A stretch of DNA of 64,000 bases from Flavobacteriaceae bacterium. Its GTDB lineage: Bacteria; Bacteroidota; Bacteroidia; Flavobacteriales; Flavobacteriaceae. Shown here one piece after another: positions 10,458 through 18,843 of this stretch. Position 1 is the stretch's first letter, and each line of letters starts with the position of its first letter. The notes under the pieces are model-generated. The model worked only from the letters and a program-made list of their open reading frames with translations. It had not been told where the DNA came from and did no database searches. Where the stretch lies: positions 201,860-265,859 of the forward strand of contig NZMG01000003.1 of assembly GCA_002694465.1 (NCBI GenBank), read 5' to 3'. The position numbers were made by a program, and so were the translations under genes.

Positions 10458-10465
10458 CAAAAATA
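10458..10465 (-). promoter_or_regulatory. Candidate -7 box of the ilv-thr operon
   Basis: On the minus strand this reads TATTTTTG, an exact TAnnTTTG Bacteroidetes -7 box, about 50 nt upstream of the leader-peptide ATG. I do not see a good -33 TTG at the usual spacing, so the assignment is tentative. It is back to back with the metK promoter. Confidence 0.45.
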
Positions 10466-10466
10466 A

Positions 10467-10497
10467 TTGAGTAGTTTTTTTTAAATGTTTACATTTG
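10467..10497 (+). promoter_or_regulatory. metK promoter (-33 TTG, -7 TACATTTG)
   Basis: TTG at 10467-10469 and TACATTTG at 10490-10497 are separated by 20 bp, a good match to the Bacteroidetes sigma-70-type consensus TTG-N19/20-TAnnTTTG. The predicted start of transcription near 10503 is just before the riboswitch aptamer. Confidence 0.65.
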
Positions 10498-10510
10498 TAC
10501 CTCAAATTAA

Positions 10511-10591
10511 GAGGAAAGATTTGACTGATTGCAACCTCGCAAAAAAATGCTAAAGGCAGTACATACTACCTTCCTAGCGTCAGCCAAATCT
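10511..10591 (+). promoter_or_regulatory. SAM-II-like riboswitch leader of metK
   Basis: Aptamer elements: P1 is GAGG (10511-10514) with CCTC (10535-10538). The intervening loop GATTTGACTGATTGCAA resembles the conserved SAM-II loop, and the 3' strand carries GCTAAAGG (10549-10556). A pseudoknot can form between ACTG (10524-10527) and CAGT (10557-10560). Downstream, TCAGCCAAATCT (10580-10591) can pair with AGATTTGACTGA (10517-10528) in 11 of 12 positions, which would destroy the aptamer and is a plausible alternative state. Position upstream of SAM synthetase supports feedback by SAM. The class assignment is from remembered consensus; a covariance-model search (Rfam RF00521) is the decisive test. 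Confidence 0.75.
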
Positions 10592-10615
10592 CAATACAAA
10601 AAATAAAATTAAACA

Positions 10616-11872
10616 ATGGCATATTTATTTACCTCCGAAAGCGTATCGGAAGGTCATCCAGACAAAGTAGCAGATCAAATTAGTGATGCATTAATCGATA
10701 ATTTTTTAGCATTTGATCCTAATTCGAAAGTAGCTTGTGAAACTTTAGTTACCACGGGACAGGTTGTATTAGCGGGTGAAGTAAAATCCAATATCTATTT
10801 AGATGTTCAGAAAATTGCACGTGACGTTATCAACAAAATTGGCTATACTAAAGGAGAATACCAATTTGATGGGAATTCTTGCGGTGTTTTTTCGGCGATT
10901 CACGAGCAAAGTGATGATATTAACCGTGGGGTTGATCGTGCCAGTAAGGAGGAACAAGGTGCTGGTGACCAAGGCATGATGTTTGGATATGCTACCAAAG
11001 AAACTGAAAATTTTATGCCCTTGGCTCTAGATTTATCACATAAAATATTACAAGAATTGTCGGCCTTGCGAAGAGAAGGTAAAGAAATTCCATATTTACG
11101 CCCAGACTCGAAAAGTCAAGTAACTATAGAATATAATGATGATAATACGCCTATTAGAATTGATTCGATTGTAGTTTCCACGCAACATGATGACTTTAAT
11201 GCAGATGAAGACGCTATGCTTGCCAAAATTAAAAACGATATTATTCATATTCTCATTCCAAGAGTTAAGGCGCAATTAAACCCGGAAATTCAGAAGTTAT
11301 TTAACGATAAGATTAAATATCATATTAATCCTACGGGAAAGTTTGTTATTGGTGGTCCACACGGAGACACTGGACTTACTGGAAGAAAAATTATTGTGGA
11401 TACCTATGGCGGAAAAGGTGCTCATGGAGGAGGTGCTTTTAGCGGAAAAGACCCAAGCAAAGTGGACCGTTCTGCAGCGTATGCTACACGCCATATTGCT
11501 AAAAATCTTGTTGCCGCTGGAGTATGTGATGAAGTGTTAATCCAAGTGAGTTATGCCATTGGTGTTGTGGAACCTATGGGAATTTTTGTAGACACCTATG
11601 GCACTTCAAAAGTGAACATGACCAATGGAGAAATTGCTAAAAAAGTTTCTGAAATTTTTGATATGCGACCAGCGGCCATTGAAGAACGATTAAAACTAAG
11701 ACAACCTATGTATTCTGAAACCGCAGCGTATGGGCATATGGGAAGAAAAAATGAAATAGTTTCAAAAACATTTTACACACCAGACCAACAGTCTAAAACA
11801 CTTGATGTAGAATTATTTACTTGGGAAAAACTGGATTATGTTGAAAAAGTGAAAAATGTTTTTAATCTATAG
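10616..11872 (+). CDS. metK: S-adenosylmethionine synthetase
   Basis: MetK makes S-adenosylmethionine from methionine and ATP with loss of PPi and Pi. It is 418 aa and full length. The N-terminal domain has the catalytic [16 protein letters not shown] (residues 14-29), and the methionine/ATP-binding [12 protein letters not shown] is near residue 119. The P-loop-like [19 protein letters not shown] lies in the central region. It is transcribed alone, from a promoter and riboswitch leader within the preceding 150 bp to a strong terminator at 11892-11919. Confidence 0.97.
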   Translation: MAYLFTSESVSEGHPDKVADQISDALIDNFLAFDPNSKVACETLVTTGQVVLAGEVKSNIYLDVQKIARDVINKIGYTKGEYQFDGNSCGVFSAIHEQSDDINRGVDRASKEEQGAGDQGMMFGYATKETENFMPLALDLSHKILQELSALRREGKEIPYLRPDSKSQVTIEYNDDNTPIRIDSIVVSTQHDDFNADEDAMLAKIKNDIIHILIPRVKAQLNPEIQKLFNDKIKYHINPTGKFVIGGPHGDTGLTGRKIIVDTYGGKGAHGGGAFSGKDPSKVDRSAAYATRHIAKNLVAAGVCDEVLIQVSYAIGVVEPMGIFVDTYGTSKVNMTNGEIAKKVSEIFDMRPAAIEERLKLRQPMYSETAAYGHMGRKNEIVSKTFYTPDQQSKTLDVELFTWEKLDYVEKVKNVFNL

Positions 11873-11891
11873 TTGTGATAAAGGACAAAGT

Positions 11892-11919
11892 AAAAATCCC
11901 TTCTTTCGAAGGGATTTTT
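11892..11919. terminator. Bidirectional terminator between metK and the response regulator
   Basis: A perfect 12-bp stem (11892-11903 with 11908-11919) has a TTTC loop and A/T tracts on both sides. It serves the convergent metK (+) and response-regulator (-) genes and touches the stop codon of the latter. Confidence 0.85.
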
Positions 11920-12569
11920 TATATAATATTATGTCGTTTTGCTTTTTGTACCGCTTCAATTTTACTGTGTACCTGAAGTTTTTTATAAATATTTTCAATG
12001 TGCTTTCTAACCGTACTGGGCGATAAAAATAAATTTTCGGCAATAACGGTATAACTTAAGCCAGTGCTTAACTGTTCTAGTACTTCTATTTCCCGTTTGC
12101 TTAATGAAATATCTTCTTTGTCTTTTTCATTTTCAATTGAAAGAGGATTACGTAATAGTTTTAATGTTTTCAAAGCAATGGAAGGATTCATAGCTGCACC
12201 TCCATTTAAGGTTTCAACAATACCTTCGTATAAATCTTTAGGATTGATTTCTTTCAGCAAATAGCCATCTGCACCGGCCTTTATGGCGTTAAATATATTC
12301 TCATCATTATCGAAGGCGGTTAGCATGATAATCTTGATTTGAGGATACTTTTGTTTTACAATTTGGGTCGTTTCAATACCGTTTAAAACTGGCATTTCAA
12401 TATCCATTAAAATTAAATCGACATTGTGATTATCCTCCAGTTTTCCCAATAGGTCACTTCCATTTAAAGCCGTATGCTTTACCGTAATATCTTCAAAAAA
12501 AGAAAGTTTTTCCTTAATAGCATTAATAAGAAATGAATTATCATCTACAATGGCTATTTTAAGGTTCAT
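11919..12569 (-). CDS. NarL/FixJ-family response regulator
   Basis: A two-component transcription factor of 216 aa. The receiver domain (about 1-120) has the acidic pair D9/D10, phospho-acceptor D56 in LILMDIEMP, and the switch Thr and Lys (IIMLTAFD, GYLLKE). A LuxR-type HTH occupies about 148-212 (LSKREIEVLEQLSTGLSYTVIAENL is its core, split by a usual turn). It lies downstream of the TPR sensor kinase, 78 bp apart, and has its own promoter with a dyad at 12623-12638. That dyad recurs upstream of four other units in this region, so I infer this protein is the activator that binds it and regulates itself. Confidence 0.93.
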   Translation of the reverse strand: MNLKIAIVDDNSFLINAIKEKLSFFEDITVKHTALNGSDLLGKLEDNHNVDLILMDIEMPVLNGIETTQIVKQKYPQIKIIMLTAFDNDENIFNAIKAGADGYLLKEINPKDLYEGIVETLNGGAAMNPSIALKTLKLLRNPLSIENEKDKEDISLSKREIEVLEQLSTGLSYTVIAENLFLSPSTVRKHIENIYKKLQVHSKIEAVQKAKRHNII

Positions 12570-12592
12570 TTTCGTAATTGTTGGTTATACCA

Positions 12593-12638
12593 TAAATGTA
12601 AGGTTTTTTGACATTTCCACAATTAGGCATTTGACGTA
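12593..12638 (-). promoter_or_regulatory. Dyad and -7 box upstream of the response regulator
   Basis: In the gene's direction the dyad reads TACGTCAAATGCCTAA (12638 to 12623), followed 37.5 bp (centre to box end) later by a -7-like TACATTTA (12600 to 12593). The dyad centre is 61 bp from the start codon. It is one of five matching promoter arrangements in 12.6-24.2 kb. Confidence 0.6.
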
Positions 12639-12647
12639 TAAATAAGT

Positions 12648-14429
12648 TCAGTTTTTCGGAACTTCTAAAAGTATGATGGTCCCTTTACCGTCCTCTGAAT
12701 TGATTTTGAGTTCTCCTTGCAAATCACGTCCTCTTTTAGACATATTTTGTAAGCCATTCCCCATAACAACCTCTTCCTTATTAAAACCTACACCGTTATC
12801 CTGAATGGTTATCGTAAAGCTTTCAGGAGTTTCATTAATTTGAACCACCACTTTAGAAGCTTTAGCATATTTAATAGCATTGTTTACCCCTTCCTGGATG
12901 ATTCGATAGATATTCATCCCTCTAATCGATGTAAAAGAATGCTGACTATCTATGAAAGGGTCTATCTGAAAATCAAACTGTATGCCTGTTGCGGCTACTT
13001 TTGCCTGATTAATGAAATTGGTTATTCGAGTTTGTAAATCCTCAAATGAAATTTCATTTTTATTCATTGCCCAAATGGTATCTCTTAACTCATAAATTGT
13101 TTGCGTAGTAAAGGCGCTAATTTCGGAAAGTTTATTAGCCAACTTCTCTTTTACATCTGGAAATCCAAACTTTATATTATCGATACTTGAAATAATAAAT
13201 GTAAGTTGAGAACCAATATTATCGTGCAAATCTCGAGAAATACGTAATCGCTGTTCTTGTAATTTATTTTGAGTTTCAATACGGGCAAGTGCTTCTTTAA
13301 GTTCGCCTTCTTTTTGTAATTGACGATTCTTTAATTTTTGTTGATTGTACACTAAATATCCCAGTAACCCTAAAATAATAGCCAATCCGAACCCTCCAAA
13401 AATCCATGTATTTTTACGACGAACTTCTAGGTCTTTTTCGGCTAATTGAGCACGTTGTTGAAGGATTTCATTTTCCTTTTTTTCGGTTTCAAACTCAATA
13501 GATAATGCAGCAATGTTTTCGTTTACTTTAATATTATGAATACTATCTTTTACGGCTACGTATTGTTCAAAATAATATAATGCCGAGTCTGTATTCTTTT
13601 GTGTTTTATAAATATCTGAAAGCAATTTATAATTGTATTGTGTAAGATTTCGGTATTGCTTTTTAATAGAGATGGGTAGTGACTTATGAACAAATGGTTT
13701 GGCATTTTTCCAATCTTCTTCTGCCATATACACCTCTCCTATTTGAGTGTAGTTTTCGGCAATTCCGATGGAATCTGCTCGCCTTAATCTATCTTCAAGA
13801 GCCATAGTAAAGTACTCTCGAGATTTATTATATTTTTTTTGCAGTCCATAGACTCCGGCAATATTGCTAATACTGTAAGGAATCCCAACAGAGTCCTTCA
13901 ATTTTCGCTTTAATTCTAATCCTTTATTAAAATAGTACAAAGCACTATCCAATTCATTGTTTATTTCCTTTAATACTCCATAATTATTATAAATATCCTT
14001 TAAGCTATTCTCGAGGTTATTTTCTTCTGCTAAGTTCTTCCCCATCTGCATATAATATAAAGCCTTTGGCATATCACGATATTTCATTCCGTAACCCATT
14101 TCGGCATAATGATAGGAAACTTTGTCCCACCGTTGTAACTTTTCAAACATGGTAATAGACTCTAAACCATATTTTGTGCTTTCATCATATTTCCCTTGAT
14201 ATCCAAATACGAGAGATAGTTTTGATAAAGCACCTGCTATACCATCTTCGTAGGAAATCTTTCTTGCATCACTTAAATTTTTTTGAAACAAACTTATAAT
14301 AGAATCCTGCGGAATATTTAATCCCTGTGTATATAAATTATTAATTGAATCAATTTCTTTTTGGGTTTGTGAAAAAAGAAAGGAGTTTACAAAAAAAAGT
14401 AAAACTAAGAGGAAGTTGGTTTTGGTCAC
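12648..14429 (-). CDS. TPR-containing sensor histidine kinase (HPK7/DesK-NarX type)
   Basis: A 593-aa membrane sensor kinase. A signal peptide (1-20) leads into an exported region of TPR-like repeats (about 60-300), then a coiled coil, one transmembrane helix (341-361) and a cytoplasmic HisKA_3 domain with phospho-acceptor H402 in RISRDLHDNIGSQL. A HATPase_c domain follows, with N box (QEGVNNAIKYAKAS) and glycine motifs DNGVGF and GNGLQNM. This class pairs with NarL-type regulators, one of which is encoded next. The start is a GTG at 14429; an upstream in-frame TAA excludes a longer form. The ligand is unknown; TPRs suggest a protein or peptide partner outside the cytoplasm. Confidence 0.92.
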   Translation of the reverse strand: MTKTNFLLVLLFFVNSFLFSQTQKEIDSINNLYTQGLNIPQDSIISLFQKNLSDARKISYEDGIAGALSKLSLVFGYQGKYDESTKYGLESITMFEKLQRWDKVSYHYAEMGYGMKYRDMPKALYYMQMGKNLAEENNLENSLKDIYNNYGVLKEINNELDSALYYFNKGLELKRKLKDSVGIPYSISNIAGVYGLQKKYNKSREYFTMALEDRLRRADSIGIAENYTQIGEVYMAEEDWKNAKPFVHKSLPISIKKQYRNLTQYNYKLLSDIYKTQKNTDSALYYFEQYVAVKDSIHNIKVNENIAALSIEFETEKKENEILQQRAQLAEKDLEVRRKNTWIFGGFGLAIILGLLGYLVYNQQKLKNRQLQKEGELKEALARIETQNKLQEQRLRISRDLHDNIGSQLTFIISSIDNIKFGFPDVKEKLANKLSEISAFTTQTIYELRDTIWAMNKNEISFEDLQTRITNFINQAKVAATGIQFDFQIDPFIDSQHSFTSIRGMNIYRIIQEGVNNAIKYAKASKVVVQINETPESFTITIQDNGVGFNKEEVVMGNGLQNMSKRGRDLQGELKINSEDGKGTIILLEVPKN

Positions 14430-14456
14430 GACTAAAAATATTTACATTAAAAATAC

Positions 14457-14690
14457 TCAAATATTTATTTCGGACTGCACTTCTAAAGCTTCATCGAGAT
14501 TGTATTGTAGAAAATGATATTTGTTTAACCCAGTTTCTCGAAACTGAATTTGATTTTTGTGCTTTAATGTTTCTTCAATTAAATATACCTGTTGCGCAAT
14601 AGCATGTTGTTTAAGAGCTTTGTTTTTGTATTGAAAATACAACCCAAAAGTCCCACATATTAAAACTGTTATGCAAATGGTAAATAGCAC
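14457..14690 (-). CDS. Small single-pass membrane protein, unknown function
   Basis: A 77-aa ORF with a GTG start (no ATG is in frame before an upstream stop). Residues 1-18 form a hydrophobic helix (LFTICITVLICGTFGLYF), followed by a basic then mixed polar tail. I recognise no family. Its reality is supported by context: it ends 27 bp before the sensor kinase, and the shared dyad and a TATTTTTA -7-like box lie upstream at the same spacing as for the other regulon members (dyad centre 65 bp from the start). It could be a small partner of the kinase, or a non-coding leader. Confidence 0.5.
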   Translation of the reverse strand: MLFTICITVLICGTFGLYFQYKNKALKQHAIAQQVYLIEETLKHKNQIQFRETGLNKYHFLQYNLDEALEVQSEINI

Positions 14691-14716
14691 AATTATTCTA
14701 TATTTTATTTACGAAA

Positions 14717-14763
14717 TAAAAATAGTCAATTACTTTTGAGATACGTATAAGGCATGTGACGTA
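14717..14763 (-). promoter_or_regulatory. Dyad and -7 box upstream of the small ORF / sensor kinase
   Basis: Toward the kinase the dyad reads TACGTCACATGCCTTA (14763 to 14748), with TATTTTTA (14724 to 14717) 38.5 bp further on. The divergent T9SS-sorted gene starts 90 bp on the other side, but I find no -7 box at the matching spacing in that direction. Confidence 0.55.
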
Positions 14764-14845
14764 TTATTGATACTAGGACCATAATTTTAACAATGAAATT
14801 ATTTTTTGTATTTTACTGAATATTAGACTCTTAAATAAATACAAA

Positions 14846-16033
14846 ATGAAAAATATTACACTTTTATTTTCTGCAATCCTAATATCTTTTTTTTGTGACA
14901 CTTACGCACAAACCGAACGTTCCTTGGATGAACTTTTAGCAATACTTTCTCAAAATCATAGGGGAAAAGTTACCGATGTTTTTAGCTTAGAAGAACTTCA
15001 GGTACTAAAAGAACATTTTAATACTTCCATCTTTAATGAAGAAAATTTTAAGGCCCTCGAAAACATTAAGTTGTCGACCACCCAATCGGTAACAGCAGTT
15101 CAAGCGGCTGATATTAATCCAAACAATTTATCAACCATTGATATTCTTAGCAATTCTCCCAATACCGATTTTGAAGGAGCAGGTGTGGTTATTAGAGGTT
15201 CGACTAATCAAAGTACAGATGCCTATATTATTTTGGACACCTCTAATAGATTACAACATCGGGATCCACTAACGGGTACGTACACAGACTATGGCGTTGT
15301 TACTGGAATTCCAGCAGGAGTTTCCATTACAGGGTTGACCCGAGGTGCTTCAGACCATTTACTCTTAGGAATCGCCACTAATGGAACTCCTGGTGGAAGT
15401 GCCTTATATAGCATTAATATTAATACCCTTACAGCTACTTTTATTAAAGGAAATGACCTCGTTCTACCCATTGCTTTGGCCGAAGATGGAAATGGGGAGT
15501 TAGTAACCATTGATATTGACAATGATATGGCATACCGAGTGAATCCAATTACGGGATTTGTATCTCCCATGGGTTCCATTGGATATGATGCAAATTTTGG
15601 ACAAGGGATGACCTATTCCCCCGTTGAAGGAAAAATTTATAATACCGCCTATAATTCGACCATTGGTGACTCGGTTTTATATGAAATGAATGCAAACACA
15701 GGAAATTTAACTGCCGTTGGTATTATACAACCTGGTTTAACCCAACAATTTGGATGGTCTGGGTATTATGATCAAGATCTCTTATCTATTACAGACACTA
15801 CCATTGAAGGACTAATTTTTTATCCCAATCCTACTAAAGATTTCGTAGTATTAGAAGGAAATCATCAATTACAACAAATTGAAATTTATTCTATGCTAGG
15901 AAATAAAGTATATTCAGAAAGGTTTCAAGCTAGATTAAAAAAATTGGACGTTTCATTTTTAGCCTCGGGAAGCTATATTTTGAAAGTGAGTTCAGCAGAT
16001 CAAACAGGAACTTATAAATTAATAAAATATTAA
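14846..16033 (+). CDS. T9SS-sorted secreted protein with propeller-like repeats
   Basis: A 395-aa exported protein. The signal peptide is residues 1-21 (ending DTYAQ). The middle (about 95-310) has short repeats of the kind seen in WD40/YncE-like or DUF4394-like propellers (LYSININTLTATFIKG, AYRVNPITGFVSPMG). The last ~75 residues are a type A C-terminal sorting domain, starting FYPNPTKDFVVLEG and ending SGSYILKVSSADQTGTYKLI, which directs export by the type IX system and attachment or release at the surface. It is convergent with the next kinase gene, their stop codons overlapping by 4 bp at a TTAA. The specific function is unknown. Confidence 0.85.
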   Translation: MKNITLLFSAILISFFCDTYAQTERSLDELLAILSQNHRGKVTDVFSLEELQVLKEHFNTSIFNEENFKALENIKLSTTQSVTAVQAADINPNNLSTIDILSNSPNTDFEGAGVVIRGSTNQSTDAYIILDTSNRLQHRDPLTGTYTDYGVVTGIPAGVSITGLTRGASDHLLLGIATNGTPGGSALYSININTLTATFIKGNDLVLPIALAEDGNGELVTIDIDNDMAYRVNPITGFVSPMGSIGYDANFGQGMTYSPVEGKIYNTAYNSTIGDSVLYEMNANTGNLTAVGIIQPGLTQQFGWSGYYDQDLLSITDTTIEGLIFYPNPTKDFVVLEGNHQLQQIEIYSMLGNKVYSERFQARLKKLDVSFLASGSYILKVSSADQTGTYKLIKY

Positions 16034-17988
16034 TCCATGGGAAAGGTAAGCGTGATTTTCGTTCCTTTATTATTTGAATTGAAATAAACCGTTCCGCCTA
16101 AATCGCGAGATCTTTTCTTAATGTTGTTGAGCCCATTTCCCATTTCAGTATTTTTGAGGTCAAATCCTTTGCCATCATCTAAAATTGAAAGTTCGAATTG
16201 ATTATCCTTTTCCGAAAGACTTACAATAATGGATTGGGCTTCGGCGTATTTTAATGCGTTGTTTACACCTTCCTGTATAATCCGGTAAACGTTCATCCCT
16301 TTAATGGAAGGCAACATAAATTCATTTGAAATATTATCTGCTACTTGAAAGATGAACTTTACTTTTGTATCTGCAACACCCGCTTTGTCAATAAAATTGG
16401 AGATACGAGCTTGCAAGTCTTCTATAGATATTTTTTCTTTATTCATAGCCCAAATAGTATCTCGAAGCTCATAAATAGTTTGTGTCGTAAACGCACTTAT
16501 ACTTGTTAGTTTATCTGAAACTTTGTCATCCTTATCTGTTAAGCCATACTTTAAATTATCTACAGAGGAAGTAACAAAAGTAAGCTGTGCACCAATATTA
16601 TCGTGTAAGTCCCGGGAAATCCTTAATCGCTGTTCTTGAAGTTTATTTTGAGTTTCAATTTTTGCTAAAGCCTCCTTTAGTTCGGCTTCACGTCTTAATT
16701 GATTGTTTTTCAATTTTTGCTGATTGTAAAATAGATATCCTAAAAGTCCCAAAACCAATCCAAAAGCCAAAGTTCCATATATAAATTTGTTTTTTCGCTC
16801 AACTTCAAGTTCTGTTTCAGCAAGATTGGCACGAGTTTCAGCAAGGTCTCGCTGTTGCTGGGCTACATTATATTTTGTTTCAAGAGTTGCCAATGACTTT
16901 GCATTCTCCGAAGAGAAAATACTATCCTTTATTGCTAAGCTTAACTTTAAATAGTTATCCCCCTCTTTGTTATTTTGAAGTCTATAAAACACTTGTGCAG
17001 CCGAGGCATAAAACCCAACCAAATCATTTCGTAGATCGGGAAACTCTTTAATTAAATCTTTTCCTTTTTCAATATAGGGTAGGGCTTCGGAAGGTTTGTT
17101 TGAATAATTATAGCTTTCAAGAATACTTGCAATAGGAGCCAATGAAGCTGTTCTATCAACATTTAACGAATCACGACCAATAATAATTTGTTTCTGTAAT
17201 GGAATAGCTTGATGGTACTTGCCTTGTTTAATATAAATATTTGCCAAGGTGTTTAGCGAACTAAAATAATACTGCATAGAATTTGCAATTTTGGCCTTTT
17301 GAATAGCCTCTTTAGCAACTTTTTCAGCTTCTAAATAATCTCCTTTTTCCTTTAGGTTTATGGCAATATTATTCAATGAAGCTGGGATTTCATTAAACAT
17401 CTTTTCCTTTTCTCGTATTTCAAGAGATTTTCTATGATAATTTAGCGCTTTATCAAATTGCCCCATTTCTTGATAAATGAGTCCTATATTGTTTAAGTAT
17501 ACTGCTCCCTTATTTTGATTTACCTCTGGGGCATTATCATTTAATTCTATGGCACTAAAAAAATATTTTAATGCTTCTTGATAATCTCCTTTATTCCAGT
17601 TAAACATCCCAAGGTTATTGGTTATCATTGCCGTAATTCCTTGAAAATTATGCAGTTTACTTATTTTTAAGGCATTTTCAAAATAGTATTTTGCAGAATC
17701 CTGTTGTCCCGAAACATCAAAATAAATTCCATAGGTGTTTGTTAGTTCTGCCTGAGAAAAAGAGTAGTTTTTATCAATCGATTCTTTTATGGCATTTTTT
17801 AAATAATCCTTAGCTTTATCTGAATCATTAAATATATAAAAGAAAGCTGCTTTGTTATAAATTCTGAGCCTTGTTGAGTCGTTTGCAGTTTTTGAAATGT
17901 GTAACAAGCTATCAATCTCTTTTGATGAAGTCTGGGCAATTGAACTCGTTAAAAGTAAAAGAAAAACTGTACAAAGAATGTATTTCAT
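16030..17988 (-). CDS. Second TPR-containing sensor histidine kinase, no adjacent regulator
   Basis: A paralogue of the kinase at 12.6-14.4 kb: signal peptide (1-19), TPR-like repeats (about 40-340), coiled coil, one membrane helix (about 400-420), HisKA_3 with the phospho-histidine at 462 (RISRDLHDNIGAQL) and HATPase_c (DDGKGFD, GNGLNNIKKRSRDLGG). I start at the ATG at 17986-17988 rather than the TTG just before it. The linker-to-DHp region is close to that of the first kinase, while the sensor part differs. No response regulator lies next to it, so it may signal to the shared NarL-type regulator or to one elsewhere. Confidence 0.9.
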   Translation of the reverse strand: MKYILCTVFLLLLTSSIAQTSSKEIDSLLHISKTANDSTRLRIYNKAAFFYIFNDSDKAKDYLKNAIKESIDKNYSFSQAELTNTYGIYFDVSGQQDSAKYYFENALKISKLHNFQGITAMITNNLGMFNWNKGDYQEALKYFFSAIELNDNAPEVNQNKGAVYLNNIGLIYQEMGQFDKALNYHRKSLEIREKEKMFNEIPASLNNIAINLKEKGDYLEAEKVAKEAIQKAKIANSMQYYFSSLNTLANIYIKQGKYHQAIPLQKQIIIGRDSLNVDRTASLAPIASILESYNYSNKPSEALPYIEKGKDLIKEFPDLRNDLVGFYASAAQVFYRLQNNKEGDNYLKLSLAIKDSIFSSENAKSLATLETKYNVAQQQRDLAETRANLAETELEVERKNKFIYGTLAFGLVLGLLGYLFYNQQKLKNNQLRREAELKEALAKIETQNKLQEQRLRISRDLHDNIGAQLTFVTSSVDNLKYGLTDKDDKVSDKLTSISAFTTQTIYELRDTIWAMNKEKISIEDLQARISNFIDKAGVADTKVKFIFQVADNISNEFMLPSIKGMNVYRIIQEGVNNALKYAEAQSIIVSLSEKDNQFELSILDDGKGFDLKNTEMGNGLNNIKKRSRDLGGTVYFNSNNKGTKITLTFPMD

Positions 17989-18017
17989 CAAAAACTAGTT
18001 ATAAGGTATGAAAATAG

Positions 18018-18046
18018 AAAAAACACAGCAATTGCCGTGTTTTTTA
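18018..18046 (-). terminator. Terminator of the MORN gene pair
   Basis: On the minus strand this is an A-rich flank, a stem of AAAACAC plus GC closing an AATT loop, with one mismatch, then a run of six T. It is 18 bp after the stop of the 18.06-kb MORN gene. Its core also resembles the regional dyad (CACGGCAATTGCTGTG), see findings. Confidence 0.7.
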
Positions 18047-18063
18047 TAAATATTATTCTGAAA

Positions 18064-18831
18064 TTAATAGGCTCTAACTAATTGCCCATTACTCCATTCG
18101 CCTATTTTAGTCTTGTAACTACTATCGTGATAATATCCTCTACCGTGTTGTTGTCCATTGCTCCATTGACCCCCATAATAGGCATTGTCATTAAAGAAAA
18201 ACCTTCCTTCACCATGAAATTGATTATTGCTGTTAAACATACCTTCGTACTTGTCTCCAGAGGCAAAGGTATATGTCCCCATGTACATTTTTCCGTTTTT
18301 AAAGAAACCAGTAAATCTATCACCATTGCTCCAAATATATCGCCCGTATTTATCTTGACAATCTCCAGCAACACACCCTGTTTCAACTTTGTTATCGTAA
18401 AAAGTATACGCCGTATCGACTAAATAATTTTTAAAAATACCGTACTCCCATTTATCATTATCGAGTTCATGGGTATATCCCACTCCATTCATCATCCCAT
18501 TGCGGTACTCGCCAATCAAGTTCTTTTCTTTTCCAATATAGCAGCCATATCCATGTAACTCATCATTATTCCAAAACCCCATATAACTTCCGGAGGTCGT
18601 CCAGTTAAAAAGTCCATATCCTTCACGGTTTCCATTTCTAAAGAAACCTTCATAATAACCGTAATCATAGATTTTCTTTCCCCAGCCATTTATACAATCT
18701 CCACTTTCACAATAGGGGTATTGTTTTTCTGTAGTAGTTTGAGGGGTCTTAGGTTGTGGCACTCCTTGTGCATACACCATTGAAAAAAGCAAGAACCCAA
18801 TAATCGTAAATGTAATTTTTAGTGTTTTCAT
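18064..18831 (-). CDS. MORN-repeat exported protein (short paralogue)
   Basis: A 255-aa protein with a signal peptide (1-21, ending MVYAQ) and MORN repeats in two blocks (about 45-110 and 155-250), with units such as GYYEGFFRNGNREGYGLF and GDKYEGMFNSNNQFHGEG. Each block is introduced by a GDC[IQ] cysteine segment (ESGDCINGWG, AGDCQDKYG), suggesting a disulfide or repeated cassette. MORN repeats form beta-hairpin sheets that in other systems bind proteins or lipids; no function is known here. It begins 12 bp after the related longer MORN gene, so both are one transcript. Confidence 0.88.
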   Translation of the reverse strand: MKTLKITFTIIGFLLFSMVYAQGVPQPKTPQTTTEKQYPYCESGDCINGWGKKIYDYGYYEGFFRNGNREGYGLFNWTTSGSYMGFWNNDELHGYGCYIGKEKNLIGEYRNGMMNGVGYTHELDNDKWEYGIFKNYLVDTAYTFYDNKVETGCVAGDCQDKYGRYIWSNGDRFTGFFKNGKMYMGTYTFASGDKYEGMFNSNNQFHGEGRFFFNDNAYYGGQWSNGQQHGRGYYHDSSYKTKIGEWSNGQLVRAY

Positions 18832-18843
18832 TATAACAACTTT

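Noticed and set aside
10501..10600. SAM-I (S-box) class for the metK leader
   Set aside because: The four-way junction elements of SAM-I are not present; P1, loop and GCTAAAGG order fits a SAM-II pseudoknot better.
14748..14808. The dyad at 14748-14763 also activating the T9SS-sorted gene
   Set aside because: The only TTTG box in that direction ends 52.5 bp from the dyad centre, not 38.5, so the architecture is not shared.
18018..18046. A sixth copy of the regional dyad (CACGGCAATTGCTGTG) upstream of the second TPR kinase
   Set aside because: Its centre is only 43 bp from the kinase ATG and there is no -7 box at 38 bp, while A and T tracts make it a good terminator for the MORN genes. The similarity to the dyad may be chance.
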